A stretch of 64,000 bases of DNA from Kutzneria buriramensis (GTDB lineage Bacteria > Actinomycetota > Actinomycetes > Mycobacteriales > Pseudonocardiaceae), in the NCBI RefSeq assembly GCF_003387475.1, contig NZ_QUNO01000005.1:496001-560000 (forward strand), written 5' to 3'. The translations under genes and the position numbers were made by a program. Positions 1 through 8,544 of the stretch are shown in pieces. The notes below the pieces were generated by a model. It worked only from the letters and a program-made list of their open reading frames with translations. It had not been told where the DNA came from and did no database searches. The first letter of the stretch is position 1. Each line of letters starts with the position of its first letter.

Positions 1-825
1 GCGAAGGCGGCCACGGTGGCCGCCATCGACACGACGGTCGCCCTCGTGTCGCTGCCGGCCCGGGCGATCGGACTGGTCGGCGCGGCCGAGTCGCTCGTGG
101 AGCGCATCAACGACGTGGTGCAGCGGGCCGAGCGCCTGGTCACCGAGGTGGAGGCGATCGCCGCGACGGCCGGCGTGGTGGTGGTCGACGCGGCCCGCAT
201 CAGCGACGAGGCGGCGGTCGTGGTCGGCGACGCCAAGCGGGTCAGCGGCAAGGCGGCCATCATCGTGGACGAAGCCGCGCTGGTCAGCGGCAAAGCGGCC
301 CTCGTCGTGGACGACGCCGCGGTCGTCAGCGGCAAAGCGAATCTGATCGTGGACGACGCGGCCGTGGTCAGCGGCAAGGCCGCGCTCGTGGTGGACGGCG
401 CGGCGCTGGTCAGCGGCAAGGCGGCGGTCATCGTCGAGGACGCGGGGAAGGTGAGCGACGAGGCCGCCGCGGTCGTGGCCATGGCCGAGAGCACCGCGAC
501 CATCGCCAACGAGCTGATCCGCCTCTACGAGCCGATCGCCAACCGGGCCGCGCCGCTGGCCGGCCGCTTCGTCGAGGAGCTCTCCGAGGACGAGGTCGAG
601 GCGGCGATCAAGCTGGTCGACGAGCTGCCCCGGCTGACCGAGCACCTCACCACCAACATCCTGCCCATCCTGAGCACCCTGGACCGGGTCGGCCCGGACG
701 TCACCGAGCTGCTCAAGGTGACCCGGGACGTGCGGCGGGCCATCGTGGGCATCCCCGGCTTCGGCTTCTTCCGCCGCCGGGGCGCGGAGCGCATCGGCGA
801 GCCGGACGACAAGGCGACCGACTGA
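1..825 (+). CDS. 14-residue-repeat helical protein, probably 5'-incomplete
   Basis: The reading frame is open from base 1 and ends at TGA 823-825. A GTG at 16 could be the start, but no ribosome binding site is visible and the frame stays open upstream, so the gene may begin outside the window. The middle of the protein is a series of seven 14-residue units (consensus VSGKAALVVDDAAV), i.e. two heptads per unit, which predicts a long amphipathic helix. The C-terminal third is a non-repetitive Leu/Glu-rich helical segment ending in FFRRRG and an acidic tail. No signal peptide or catalytic motif is seen. I do not recognise a family. The heptad periodicity suggests a structural or membrane-surface protein, which is inference. 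Confidence 0.7.
   Translation, partial: AKAATVAAIDTTVALVSLPARAIGLVGAAESLVERINDVVQRAERLVTEVEAIAATAGVVVVDAARISDEAAVVVGDAKRVSGKAAIIVDEAALVSGKAALVVDDAAVVSGKANLIVDDAAVVSGKAALVVDGAALVSGKAAVIVEDAGKVSDEAAAVVAMAESTATIANELIRLYEPIANRAAPLAGRFVEELSEDEVEAAIKLVDELPRLTEHLTTNILPILSTLDRVGPDVTELLKVTRDVRRAIVGIPGFGFFRRRGAERIGEPDDKATD
199..492 (+). repeat. Seven tandem 42-bp coding repeats (14-aa units)
   Basis: Units begin at 199, 241, 283, 325, 367, 409 and 451. Each encodes a variant of V-S-G-K-A-A-x-V-V-D-D-A-A-x. The central five units keep VSGKA; the first and last carry (I/V)SDEAA instead. The nucleotide sequence has drifted more than the protein, which suggests an old duplication held by selection on the peptide. 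Confidence 0.85.
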
Positions 826-937
826 CGACGCACAGCGAGCGTCGCGGTTGCCCAGCAGTGGCATACACCATTTCGAGTGATCCTCAGATGGGTGATGGGC
901 GTCTCCCGTTGTGACAGCACACCACTGGGAGGGCGTC

Positions 938-1426
938 ATGAACATCAAGGCATTCGCCGCCATCGGCCTGGCCGGAATCGCGGTCTTCGCGACCGCCGGC
1001 ACCGCCTCGGCCATGCCCGGCGACCACCTCTGCACCGCCAACGAGGTCACCGCCAGGCTCGTCGCCGGCGACCCGGGCGCCGGCCAGCGCTACGCGAACG
1101 TGCAGTTCACCGCCAAGCCGGACCGCGGGTGCAGCCTCCAGGGCGCCCAGCCGGTGAGCCTGGCCGGCGCGCCGGGCATCGACGTGGTCACCGACCGCGG
1201 CGAGGGCAAGCTGGTGACCATCGCCAACGGCGAGTCGGCGAGCATGCTGCTGCACTGGTCCGGCATCAACGCCCCGGCGCAGCAGGTGACCCCGAGTTCG
1301 GTGAAGATCACCCTGGCCCACGACACCTTCATCACGCTGCCGTGGAACCAGGGCCCGCTGGACGACAGCCAGGAGGCACACGGCCTTCGGGTAAGCGCTG
1401 TCCAGCCGGGCGCCGCGCAGTACTGA
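938..1426 (+). CDS. Secreted DUF4232-type protein
   Basis: The protein has 162 residues. ATG 938 follows a GGGAGGG ribosome binding site. Residues 1-25 form a Sec signal peptide (MNIKAF, hydrophobic core, TASA-MP cleavage). The mature part is a small beta-rich domain with two cysteines (HLCTA and RGCSLQ), probably a disulfide, and a late LPWNQGP motif, which fits the DUF4232 family of exported actinobacterial proteins. The molecular function of that family is unknown. The gene stands alone and ends at a strong hairpin shared with the convergent regulator gene. Confidence 0.8.
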   Translation: MNIKAFAAIGLAGIAVFATAGTASAMPGDHLCTANEVTARLVAGDPGAGQRYANVQFTAKPDRGCSLQGAQPVSLAGAPGIDVVTDRGEGKLVTIANGESASMLLHWSGINAPAQQVTPSSVKITLAHDTFITLPWNQGPLDDSQEAHGLRVSAVQPGAAQY

Positions 1427-1438
1427 GCTGGAAACCGA

Positions 1439-1470
1439 AGGGCCGCCTCCGCGAAAGCCGAGGCGGCCCT
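1439..1470. terminator. Bidirectional hairpin terminator
   Basis: Perfect 11-bp arms AGGGCCGCCTC / GAGGCGGCCCT surround a 10-nt loop. It sits between the stop of the DUF4232 gene and the stop of the convergent regulator gene, so it can serve both. There is no U-tract, as is usual in high-GC actinomycetes. Confidence 0.8.
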
Positions 1471-1476
1471 AGGGCT

Positions 1477-3921
1477 TCACACCCGGTTCCCCAGCAGCCC
1501 GCGCAGCTGGTTCAACAGGTCGCTGCGGGTGTCGCTGCCGAGCCGCTGCCGCATCCGCGCCACGTGGTACTCCACGGTTTTCGCGGATATGAACAGCTTC
1601 TCGCCGATCTGCTTGTACGTCAGCCCACTGACCACGAGCTCCGCCACCTCGCGCTCCCGGTCGCTGAGCGTGGTCGCATTGTCGGTGAGCGGGGCCTCCT
1701 GCTGCGGTTCCTGTTGCCGGCCCTGGATGATCCGCGCGCAGTCGAGTAAACCGACCATCGCCGCGCGGTCGGTGGTGCGGATCGCGGCCTGCCCGGCCAG
1801 CCGGGCGCCGTCCCACACGAGGCCGGCGGCGGCCAACGCCCGCGCGGACGTCTCGGTCTCCACGGCGTCGACGTCGCCCGCGAGCAGCTTCACCCAGACC
1901 CGGGCGCCGTCGGCGACCGCGGCGCAGAACGGATGCGCCGGCGCGAACCGGGCGAGATCGGCGGCGTGCCGCGAGGCGTCCTCGGGATGCTCGTCCAACA
2001 CCGCCGCGTGCATCCGGTTCCAGGACAGAGCGGTCGACCACAGCGGCGGATTCCCCAGCTGCTGCAACAACTCCGTGGCCTGCGCGAGGTGCGGCGCCAG
2101 CCGCTCGGTGTCGTGCAGTCTGCCCGCGGCGACGGCCAGCTCTCCGAGCGGCAGCAACGCGAACAGGTCCGCCGGGTGCCGCACGATCGCCTCACGGGCC
2201 CGGTCCCACACCGTCCGCAGCGCGGACAGGTCGCTGTCGCGACGGGCCAGCCCGATCTCCAGACCCGTTGCCAGCAGCCAATCCCGCGGCTCCACCGGCC
2301 CGTTCGACGTCGCGGCGAGCAGATCGGCCCGCGCCGCCTCGAAGCCGCCGCGGAGCATCGCGGTCCAGCCCCGCAACAACAGATGCCGGCGCAGCGCGAT
2401 CGCGCCGCCCATGCCGGAGTCGATGGCCCGCCGCAGCACGGATTCGGCCACGGTGAACTCGCCGCAGTGCATCGCCACCAGCGCCGCCAGCGCGGCCGGG
2501 GTGTCGGGCAGCAGAACGTTGCGCCCCAACGGTTCGATCAGCACGGCGGCCCGGGTCAGGGTGGCCAGCGCGGTGGTCGCGGAGCCGGTGACGGACTCCC
2601 GCACGCCCTGCGCCAGCTGTCGCGCGGCCCCGGCCAGCAGCGTCGGCGGTCCGCCGACACCCGGCTGCGACAGCAACTCGTCGGCCTCGGCCAGCCGGCC
2701 GGTGCCGATCAACCCCAGCGCCGCGAACGGGACGGACGAGCCCTCGCCGGCCCAGCGGTACAACTCGGTGCTGCTGCCCAGCAGTCCTCGGTGCGCCAAT
2801 ACGGCCGCCGCCACGCTGGCGCCGTGCGCCCGGTCGGCTGCCGCCTCGGCGGCGATCGCCTGGTCGGCGAGGCGTAAGCCGCCGTCCAGGTCGCCGGACA
2901 GCGCCGCCGCCTCGGCCCGCCGCGCGGCCAGCGCCAGCGCGGGCTCGCCGGCGTCGACCGCGGCGGTGAACAGCTGGGCCGCCAGCGCGGGCGACTCGGC
3001 CAGTGCCTCGTCGCCGGCCGCCTTGAACGCCGCCGCGAACAGTGGGCCGCTCACCGGCATGCCCAACAGCGGCCGGACCAACGGCAGCAGCGGACCGCTG
3101 CGCGCCAGCTGGATCTCGATCAGCCGCTGGTGCAGGCTCAGCCGCCGCTCCCACGGGCTCAGCGCGACCAGCGCCCGTTGCGCTATCGGCAACAAGATCC
3201 CGTACTCGTCGAGCAGGCCGCTGGCCCGGGCGCCGTCCATGGCGTCCCCCAGGGCGTCCAGGTCCATGCCCAGCAGCGACGCCAGCAGGTCGGTGCGCAC
3301 GCCCGCGCCCAGGGCCGTGGCCAGCAGCAGCCGGCGCACGCTCTCGTCGAGGTTCTCCACCTCGTAGCGGAAGCCCTCGACCGCGGCCGCCGGCACGGAG
3401 CAGTCCTCGGTCTCCGACACGGCCCGCACCAGCCGGTCCACGAACCGCGGCACCCCGCCGGTCTGCACGCCGACCAGGTCGACCAGGTCGTCGGACGGCT
3501 TGGCGCCCAGCAGCAGACCGGCCCGCTCGCCGATCTGCGCCCGGCTCAGCGGCCCCAGCAGCACCGGCGGCCGCACCCGGGTCACGGCGTCGACCAGCTC
3601 GGTCAGCGCCGCCCGGCGCGGCCAGGGCCGGTACGCGACGGCGAGCTGCGCGCTGCCGGTGACCGCCAGCCCGCGCAGCGCCCGTAACCGGTCGTCGTCG
3701 AGCTGGTGGGCGTCGTCCACGAGCACCGCGGCGTCCCGCGCCGGCAGCTCGTGACGGCCGTCGTACACGGGCACGCCGGCGTCGCGGTAGATCTGCGCCC
3801 ACCGGCTGAGCAGGGCGGTCTTGCCGTACCCGCCGGGCGCGCGAACGCCCACCACCCGCGGCGCGGACGGATCGGCGGCGATCGACTCGTCCAGCTGCCG
3901 TAGGTCGGACTCCAACACCAT
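1477..3921 (-). CDS. iniR: IniR-like STAND ATPase, LuxR-type transcriptional regulator
   Basis: 814 residues. The N-terminal ATPase has a Walker A motif (APGGYGKT, about residues 28-35) and Walker B (VLVDDAH, about 66-72). A long alpha-helical TPR-like middle follows, and a C-terminal LuxR HTH occupies about residues 752-814 (LSDREREVAELVVSG, TYKQIGEKLFISAKTVEYHV). Size and layout match mycobacterial IniR (Rv0339c), the ATPase regulator reported to activate iniBAC under cell-wall stress. Its ATG shares its A with the TGA of the Hsp70-like gene (TGATG), so the two are translationally coupled, and both lie divergent from iniB. I infer that it controls the iniBAC-like genes. The symbol rests on architecture and synteny, not on an alignment. 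Confidence 0.75.
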   Translation of the reverse strand: MVLESDLRQLDESIAADPSAPRVVGVRAPGGYGKTALLSRWAQIYRDAGVPVYDGRHELPARDAAVLVDDAHQLDDDRLRALRGLAVTGSAQLAVAYRPWPRRAALTELVDAVTRVRPPVLLGPLSRAQIGERAGLLLGAKPSDDLVDLVGVQTGGVPRFVDRLVRAVSETEDCSVPAAAVEGFRYEVENLDESVRRLLLATALGAGVRTDLLASLLGMDLDALGDAMDGARASGLLDEYGILLPIAQRALVALSPWERRLSLHQRLIEIQLARSGPLLPLVRPLLGMPVSGPLFAAAFKAAGDEALAESPALAAQLFTAAVDAGEPALALAARRAEAAALSGDLDGGLRLADQAIAAEAAADRAHGASVAAAVLAHRGLLGSSTELYRWAGEGSSVPFAALGLIGTGRLAEADELLSQPGVGGPPTLLAGAARQLAQGVRESVTGSATTALATLTRAAVLIEPLGRNVLLPDTPAALAALVAMHCGEFTVAESVLRRAIDSGMGGAIALRRHLLLRGWTAMLRGGFEAARADLLAATSNGPVEPRDWLLATGLEIGLARRDSDLSALRTVWDRAREAIVRHPADLFALLPLGELAVAAGRLHDTERLAPHLAQATELLQQLGNPPLWSTALSWNRMHAAVLDEHPEDASRHAADLARFAPAHPFCAAVADGARVWVKLLAGDVDAVETETSARALAAAGLVWDGARLAGQAAIRTTDRAAMVGLLDCARIIQGRQQEPQQEAPLTDNATTLSDREREVAELVVSGLTYKQIGEKLFISAKTVEYHVARMRQRLGSDTRSDLLNQLRGLLGNRV

Positions 3922-5204
3922 CACAGGCCGCCCCCGACCGGTGTGGTGAAGTACTGGAGCACCAGATACGCGCAGGCCAGGACCAGTAGCAGCGTCACGA
4001 TGCCGATGACCAGGCCGCGCCGGCTGGCCTTGCGCCGCCGCCGGCGCCCGCGCGGGGCGGCGGTCAGCGCCGGCTTGGCCGGGACCAGGTCCGGTGGCTC
4101 GGTCTCCACCGGCGGTCTGGCCGGCGGCTCCTCGACCTGGACGTCCTCGTCGACGGCGTCGGGATCGTCCATCGGGAACAGCACCACGGTCTCGTCGGTG
4201 ATCTTCGCCATGACGACCGTCTCGGCGACCGGGTTGACCGGCTCGGGCAGCGACCGCGACGCCAGCAGCGCGGCGCCGGCGGCGACGGTGGCCTCGGGCG
4301 CGGCGTCGACCAGCACCGGCCGGCGCAGCCGCTCGCCCAGCACCTGCCGGACCAGCGGGATCCGCGCCGAGCCGCCGACGAGCACGATCGCGCCCAGCCG
4401 CTCCGGCGTGAGACCGGCGCCCGACAGCGCTCGCAGCAGAACGTCCACTCCCTGGAACAACAACGGCCTGATCAGCTCCTCGAACTCCGCACGGGTGACC
4501 CGGACCTGCAGCGGCGCCACGACCGCCTCCGGCGCCACGGACAGGGTGTGCTTGGCCTGCACACACTCCTGCCGCAGCTTGGCGAGGTCGTCCCAGCCGG
4601 TCACCGGGTCGACCCTGGACACCGGGTCGGGTCTGCCCGCGGTGACGAGGGCGACGAGTTCGTCGTCGAAATCGGCGCCGGCCGGGTGCTGCGAGGTCTC
4701 GGAGCGACCGATGATCTCGAAGCCGCCCGCGGCCGGGCGCAGCAGGGTGGCGGTCACCGACGTGCCGCCGAGGTCGAACACGGCGATCGGGGCCGGCCCG
4801 TCGATGCGGTGCCGGGCGGCCGCGGCCACCGCGGCGGCCACCGGCTCGGGCACTAGGGCCGCGCCCCCCAGGCCCACTCGGGACAGCGCCTCCCGGAGCA
4901 GGTCCAGCCGGTAGGGGCCCCAGGTGGGCGGGTGCGTGACGGTGACCCGGGCCGGCCGGTCGCCGTGGTGGGCGGCGACCTGCTCGACGATCCGGTCGAT
5001 GCCCGACGCCATCAGCTCGTGCGCGTTGTGCTGGCGATTGCCCAGCACGATGGGCACGTCGTCGCCGATACGTCCGACGAACTGGCCGGGATCGGCCGAG
5101 ACCGGCGACACCGGGTGCGGGGCACCCCGATGCGGTCCGTCGAGCCGGGTGATCGCGGCGGCGGCGCGGCTGGCTCCGACATCGATCCCTAGCGTGTACG
5201 GCAA
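3921..5204 (-). CDS. Membrane-anchored Hsp70-like ATPase without substrate-binding domain
   Basis: 427 residues from a TTG start at 5204, chosen because GGAGGA lies 4 nt upstream; an in-frame ATG at 5264 has no such site. The Hsp70/actin-type nucleotide-binding domain covers roughly residues 1-340: phosphate loop GIDVGAS near residue 6, FDLGGTSVTATLL, and the adenosine motif IVLVGGSARIPLV. The DnaK beta-sandwich and lid are absent. Instead there is an acidic/proline linker, a basic patch (RGRRRRRKASRRG), one transmembrane helix near residues 400-422 and a short outer tail. The ATPase should therefore face the cytoplasm at the membrane. It is coupled by overlap to the IniR-like regulator, which suggests a sensory or gating role in that system. 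That role is inference. Confidence 0.8.
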   Translation of the reverse strand: MPYTLGIDVGASRAAAAITRLDGPHRGAPHPVSPVSADPGQFVGRIGDDVPIVLGNRQHNAHELMASGIDRIVEQVAAHHGDRPARVTVTHPPTWGPYRLDLLREALSRVGLGGAALVPEPVAAAVAAAARHRIDGPAPIAVFDLGGTSVTATLLRPAAGGFEIIGRSETSQHPAGADFDDELVALVTAGRPDPVSRVDPVTGWDDLAKLRQECVQAKHTLSVAPEAVVAPLQVRVTRAEFEELIRPLLFQGVDVLLRALSGAGLTPERLGAIVLVGGSARIPLVRQVLGERLRRPVLVDAAPEATVAAGAALLASRSLPEPVNPVAETVVMAKITDETVVLFPMDDPDAVDEDVQVEEPPARPPVETEPPDLVPAKPALTAAPRGRRRRRKASRRGLVIGIVTLLLVLACAYLVLQYFTTPVGGGL

Positions 5205-5466
5205 GTGTTCCTCCGCGAGGCGCAGCGGCCGGGGGCTCAGGTGAATGGGGAAAAGGTAACCCATTCGTGATCCGGTGCCGTAACGAAGGGGGCTCCCTAG
5301 TGCCCCAGGCGGCCCGCCGGGCCCGATCCCTAGGCGGTCACCAGGCAGGACTGGGAGTGATCCCGGATGGCGTACGGGCCGCCAGCCCCTACGGTTCTGC
5401 CCCAGCACGGCTCACACCGTGATCATCCCCGTCAAGTCCCCCGATCGAAGTCAGGAGCACCACCCC
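5205..5466. promoter_or_regulatory. Divergent control region between Hsp70/iniR and iniB
   Basis: This 262-bp region holds no gene. It must contain the promoters of both the Hsp70-iniR operon and the iniBAC-like operon. CCCTAG occurs at 5295-5300 and 5328-5333, 33 bp apart (about three helical turns), within CTCCCTAGTGCC and ATCCCTAGGCGG, and a third copy lies at about 5187-5192 inside the Hsp70 start region. These are candidates for regulator half-sites only. The iniB ribosome binding site AGGAG is at 5453-5457. Confidence 0.4.
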
Positions 5467-6681
5467 ATGGCCCAGACGCTGCACGAGTTCACCCTCGGCC
5501 TGGTTCGCGACGAGCAGCTGCGGTCGCTGTTCGCGGCCGACCCGGCGGGTGTCTTGCAGTCCGCTGGCCTCGGCGACATCACCGCCGCCGACGTGCACGA
5601 GATCCTGCCCCTCGTGCTGGACTACGCGCCGACCCCCGTGGTCGAGGCGTTCGAGCAGAGCATCGGCGGCGGCCTCCCGAGCCTCCCCGGTGGCGACGCC
5701 GTCAGCACCCTCCAGGAGCTGACCCAGCACCTCACCAGCATCGCGCCGGCGCTGCCGGTCGACAGCCTGCCGGGCCTGCCCACGGCCGGCCTTCCCACGG
5801 CGGGCCTGCCGTCCCTGCCGGGCCTGTCCGAGCTGCCGATCGAGCGCAGCCTGCCCACCGTCCCGGGCCTGGGCGACGTCACCGGCGCCCTGCCGCTCCC
5901 CGGCCTCGACGCCGTCACCGGCGCCCTCCCGATCGACGGCGCGCTGCCGTCGCTGCCGATCGACGGCGCCATCCCGGCCCTGCCGATCGACGGCGCCATC
6001 CCGGCCCTGCCGCTCGACGGCGTCACCGGCGCCCTCCCGGCCGTCCCCGGCCTGCCGACGGACGCCCTGAGCGACCCGACCGCGCTGGTCGGCGACGTCC
6101 GCAGCGCGGTGGCCGACCCGGGCCGCGCGGCGTACGGCGTGCAGTCCATGACCGAGCAGATCGTCCAGGGCGCGCCGGCCGTGGCCGCGCACGGCCTGCC
6201 GGTCGCCGGCCTGCTGGGCGGCGCGGGCCTCCCGGGCCTGGGCGCCGCTGGTGACGTCACCAAGACGCTCGACACCACCGTCCACTCCGCCACCGGTGTG
6301 GCCGGCAACGTCCCGGTCGCCGGCAAGCTCGTCGCCGACACCACCGGCCACGTCACCGGCGCGGTGCACTCGGTCGACGTGGACGGCGTGGCCAAGACGG
6401 CCGCCGGCCTGACCGACATCACCAAGATCGCCAACGGCGACCCGATCCACGCCGTCACCAACATCGGCGACGTGTCGCACACCCTGGACACCATCAACTC
6501 GGTGACCAGCTCGGTGCACGGCGACCAGGTCCTGCAGCACGTCAGCGGCTGCGTCGACGCAGGCGTCAAGGACCTGAACATCGGCAACGACAACCACGTC
6601 GGCATCGGCGACATCAACCTTGGTGGCGTGCACGTGGGTGATGTGACCCACAACCTGGACGCTCACCTGCCCGGTTTCTGA
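5467..6681 (+). CDS. iniB: IniB-like repeat protein
   Basis: 404 residues. ATG 5467 has AGGAG nine bases upstream. Residues 1-55 form the IniB N-terminal domain (TLHEFTLGLVRDEQLRSLF, DPAGVLQSAGL, ITAADVHEILPLV). The middle is low-complexity Gly/Leu/Pro sequence with near-repeats of LPIDGAIPAL around residues 155-200 and TAGLP/LPGL units. The C-terminus becomes polar (VKDLNIGNDNHVGIG, HVGDVTHNLD). No signal peptide or transmembrane helix is evident. IniB is the first product of the isoniazid-inducible operon of mycobacteria; its biochemical role is unclear. It leads an operon with two dynamin-like genes, as in mycobacteria, so I use the symbol on synteny plus the N-terminal domain. Confidence 0.8.
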   Translation: MAQTLHEFTLGLVRDEQLRSLFAADPAGVLQSAGLGDITAADVHEILPLVLDYAPTPVVEAFEQSIGGGLPSLPGGDAVSTLQELTQHLTSIAPALPVDSLPGLPTAGLPTAGLPSLPGLSELPIERSLPTVPGLGDVTGALPLPGLDAVTGALPIDGALPSLPIDGAIPALPIDGAIPALPLDGVTGALPAVPGLPTDALSDPTALVGDVRSAVADPGRAAYGVQSMTEQIVQGAPAVAAHGLPVAGLLGGAGLPGLGAAGDVTKTLDTTVHSATGVAGNVPVAGKLVADTTGHVTGAVHSVDVDGVAKTAAGLTDITKIANGDPIHAVTNIGDVSHTLDTINSVTSSVHGDQVLQHVSGCVDAGVKDLNIGNDNHVGIGDINLGGVHVGDVTHNLDAHLPGF

Positions 6682-6792
6682 TCCTTCCTCCCTTCAGTGA
6701 CCGGTGACTGACTCCAGGCCGGGCCCGCTCCCTCAGCGTGGGCCCGGCCTGGTGTGCATCACCCGATCGAACGGGACACAATCACCCGGGTG

Positions 6793-8544
6793 ATGACCAT
6801 GACGGCCCTCGATGTGATCGACGAGGCGCTCCGGCAGCCGGCCATCGGCCGCCGGCGCGACCTGACCAGCAGGCTCAGCCGCCTGCGGGGCAGACTTGCC
6901 GACCCGGCGATCCGGGTCGTGGTCGTCGGCGGTCTCAAGCAGGGCAAGAGCCAGCTGGTCAACGCCCTGCTCGGGGCCACCCTGTGCCCCGTGCACGACG
7001 ACGTGGCCAGCGCCGCGCCGGCCGTGATCCGGCACGCCGAGCAGCCGTGGGCGGCGGTCGTGCGGCCCGGGCAGCAGCGGCTGGAGCCGGTCGAGCTCGA
7101 CCGGATCGCCGAGGAGATCAGCGGCGGCCAGGTGGTGCGGGCCGAGATCGGCGTGCCCCGAGCGGTGCTCACCGGCGGACTGGTCATCGTGGACACTCCC
7201 GGCGTGGACGGGCTGCGGTCCGAGCACACCAGCCGGACGCTGGCGGAGCTGGCCGAGGCCGACGCCGTGCTGGCCGTCACCGACGCGCTGACCGAGCTGT
7301 CGCCGGCGGAGCTCCAGTTCCTGCGCTTCGCCACGACGATCTGCCCGAACGTGTTGGGCGTGCTGACCAAGACCGACCTGAGCCCGCGCTGGCGGGCGCA
7401 CCTGGAGCGCAACCGGATGCTGGTCGCCGAGGCCGGGCTGGCGATCCCGATGGTGGCGGTGTCCTCGGTGCTGCGCGAGCGGGCGCTGGCCACCAGCGAC
7501 CAGGACGTCAACGCCGAGTCCGGTTTTCCGGCGCTGGTGAGCTATCTGGAGAACACCGTCAAGGCCCAGGCCGGCCTGCTGGCCCGGCGCTCGGCGTCGG
7601 AGGCCATCCTCGCGGTGACCGAGCAGGTGTCGCTCGGGCTGCGGGCCGAACTGTCCACACAGGACCCGTCGTCGATCGGCGGCCTGGAGGACGCCCAGCG
7701 CGCGGCCGAGCTGCTGCGCCGGCAGTCGGCGCGGTGGCAGAACATGCTGATGGACGGCATGGCCGACCTGATGTCCGATGTGGATCACGACCTTCGCGAG
7801 CGCACCCGGATCATCCTGCGGCATACCGACCAGGCCTTCGACAAGGCCGACCCGGCCAAGACCTGGGACGCCTACTGCGACTGGCTCGCCGACAAGCTCA
7901 CCGACGCCGTGCTGCGCAACTACGACTGGACGGTGGAGCGCACGCACTGGCTGGCCCAGCGCATCGCCGAGCAGTTCGACGAGGAGAGCCGCGGCACCAT
8001 CCCGGACCTGGGCCTGCGCGACCCGGCCACCGTGCTGGAGCGGATGGGGGCGTTGCTCACCCCGGACCTGGCGCCGCCGGGCATCGCCAACAAGGTGATC
8101 ACCGGCCTGCGCGGCTCGTACAGCGGCATGCTGATGTTCGGGCTGCTGACCAGCCTGATGGGCATGCCGCTGGTGAACTTCGTGTCCGTCGGCGCGGGCG
8201 CGGTGATGGGCGCGAAGACGTTGAAGGAGGAGCGGGACGCGCAGCTCAAGCGCCGCCAGGCCGTGGCCAAGACGGCGGTGCAGCGGCACATCGACGAGCT
8301 GGTGTTCCAGGTCGGCAAGCACAGTCGGGACGCGCTGCGGCAGGTGCAGCGGCGGTTGCGGGAGCACTTCACCGAGCAGGCGGAGCAGTTGCAGGACAAC
8401 CTGAGCGACACCATCCGGCGGGCCCGCGAGCTGGCCAGCGCCGACCTGGCCGCGCGCAACCAGCGCAACCAGAGCATCGCCGAGGAGATCAACACGTTGG
8501 TGGCGCTCCGGCAGCGCGCCCAGGCCCTCGCGCTGACGTCGTGA
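6793..8544 (+). CDS. iniA: IniA-like dynamin-family GTPase
   Basis: About 583 residues. I chose ATG 6793; GTG 6754, GTG 6790 and ATG 6799 are in frame and none has a clear ribosome binding site. All main GTPase motifs are present: G1 GGLKQGKS (residues 46-53), G3 VDTPG (about 134-137) and G4 TKTD (192-195). A hydrophobic segment around residues 438-470 (SGMLMFGLLTSLMG, FVSVGAGAVMG) resembles the membrane-inserting loop of IniA, and helical stalk sequence flanks it. IniA is a bacterial dynamin-like protein that remodels membranes and is induced by cell-wall antibiotics. The stop overlaps the GTG of the iniC-like gene (GTGA), so the two should be made together. Confidence 0.85.
   Translation: MTMTALDVIDEALRQPAIGRRRDLTSRLSRLRGRLADPAIRVVVVGGLKQGKSQLVNALLGATLCPVHDDVASAAPAVIRHAEQPWAAVVRPGQQRLEPVELDRIAEEISGGQVVRAEIGVPRAVLTGGLVIVDTPGVDGLRSEHTSRTLAELAEADAVLAVTDALTELSPAELQFLRFATTICPNVLGVLTKTDLSPRWRAHLERNRMLVAEAGLAIPMVAVSSVLRERALATSDQDVNAESGFPALVSYLENTVKAQAGLLARRSASEAILAVTEQVSLGLRAELSTQDPSSIGGLEDAQRAAELLRRQSARWQNMLMDGMADLMSDVDHDLRERTRIILRHTDQAFDKADPAKTWDAYCDWLADKLTDAVLRNYDWTVERTHWLAQRIAEQFDEESRGTIPDLGLRDPATVLERMGALLTPDLAPPGIANKVITGLRGSYSGMLMFGLLTSLMGMPLVNFVSVGAGAVMGAKTLKEERDAQLKRRQAVAKTAVQRHIDELVFQVGKHSRDALRQVQRRLREHFTEQAEQLQDNLSDTIRRARELASADLAARNQRNQSIAEEINTLVALRQRAQALALTS

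Noticed and set aside
199-492. CRISPR-like regular repeats
   Set aside because: The repeats are directly adjacent with no spacers, in frame, and conserved at protein level. No CRISPR array was seen anywhere in the window.
1477-4566. A continuous minus-strand frame of about 1029 codons joining the regulator to the Hsp70 region
   Set aside because: The upstream part is Arg/Ala/Gly-rich antisense-type sequence in the wrong frame of the Hsp70 gene. The ATG at 3921 with TGATG coupling is the real start.
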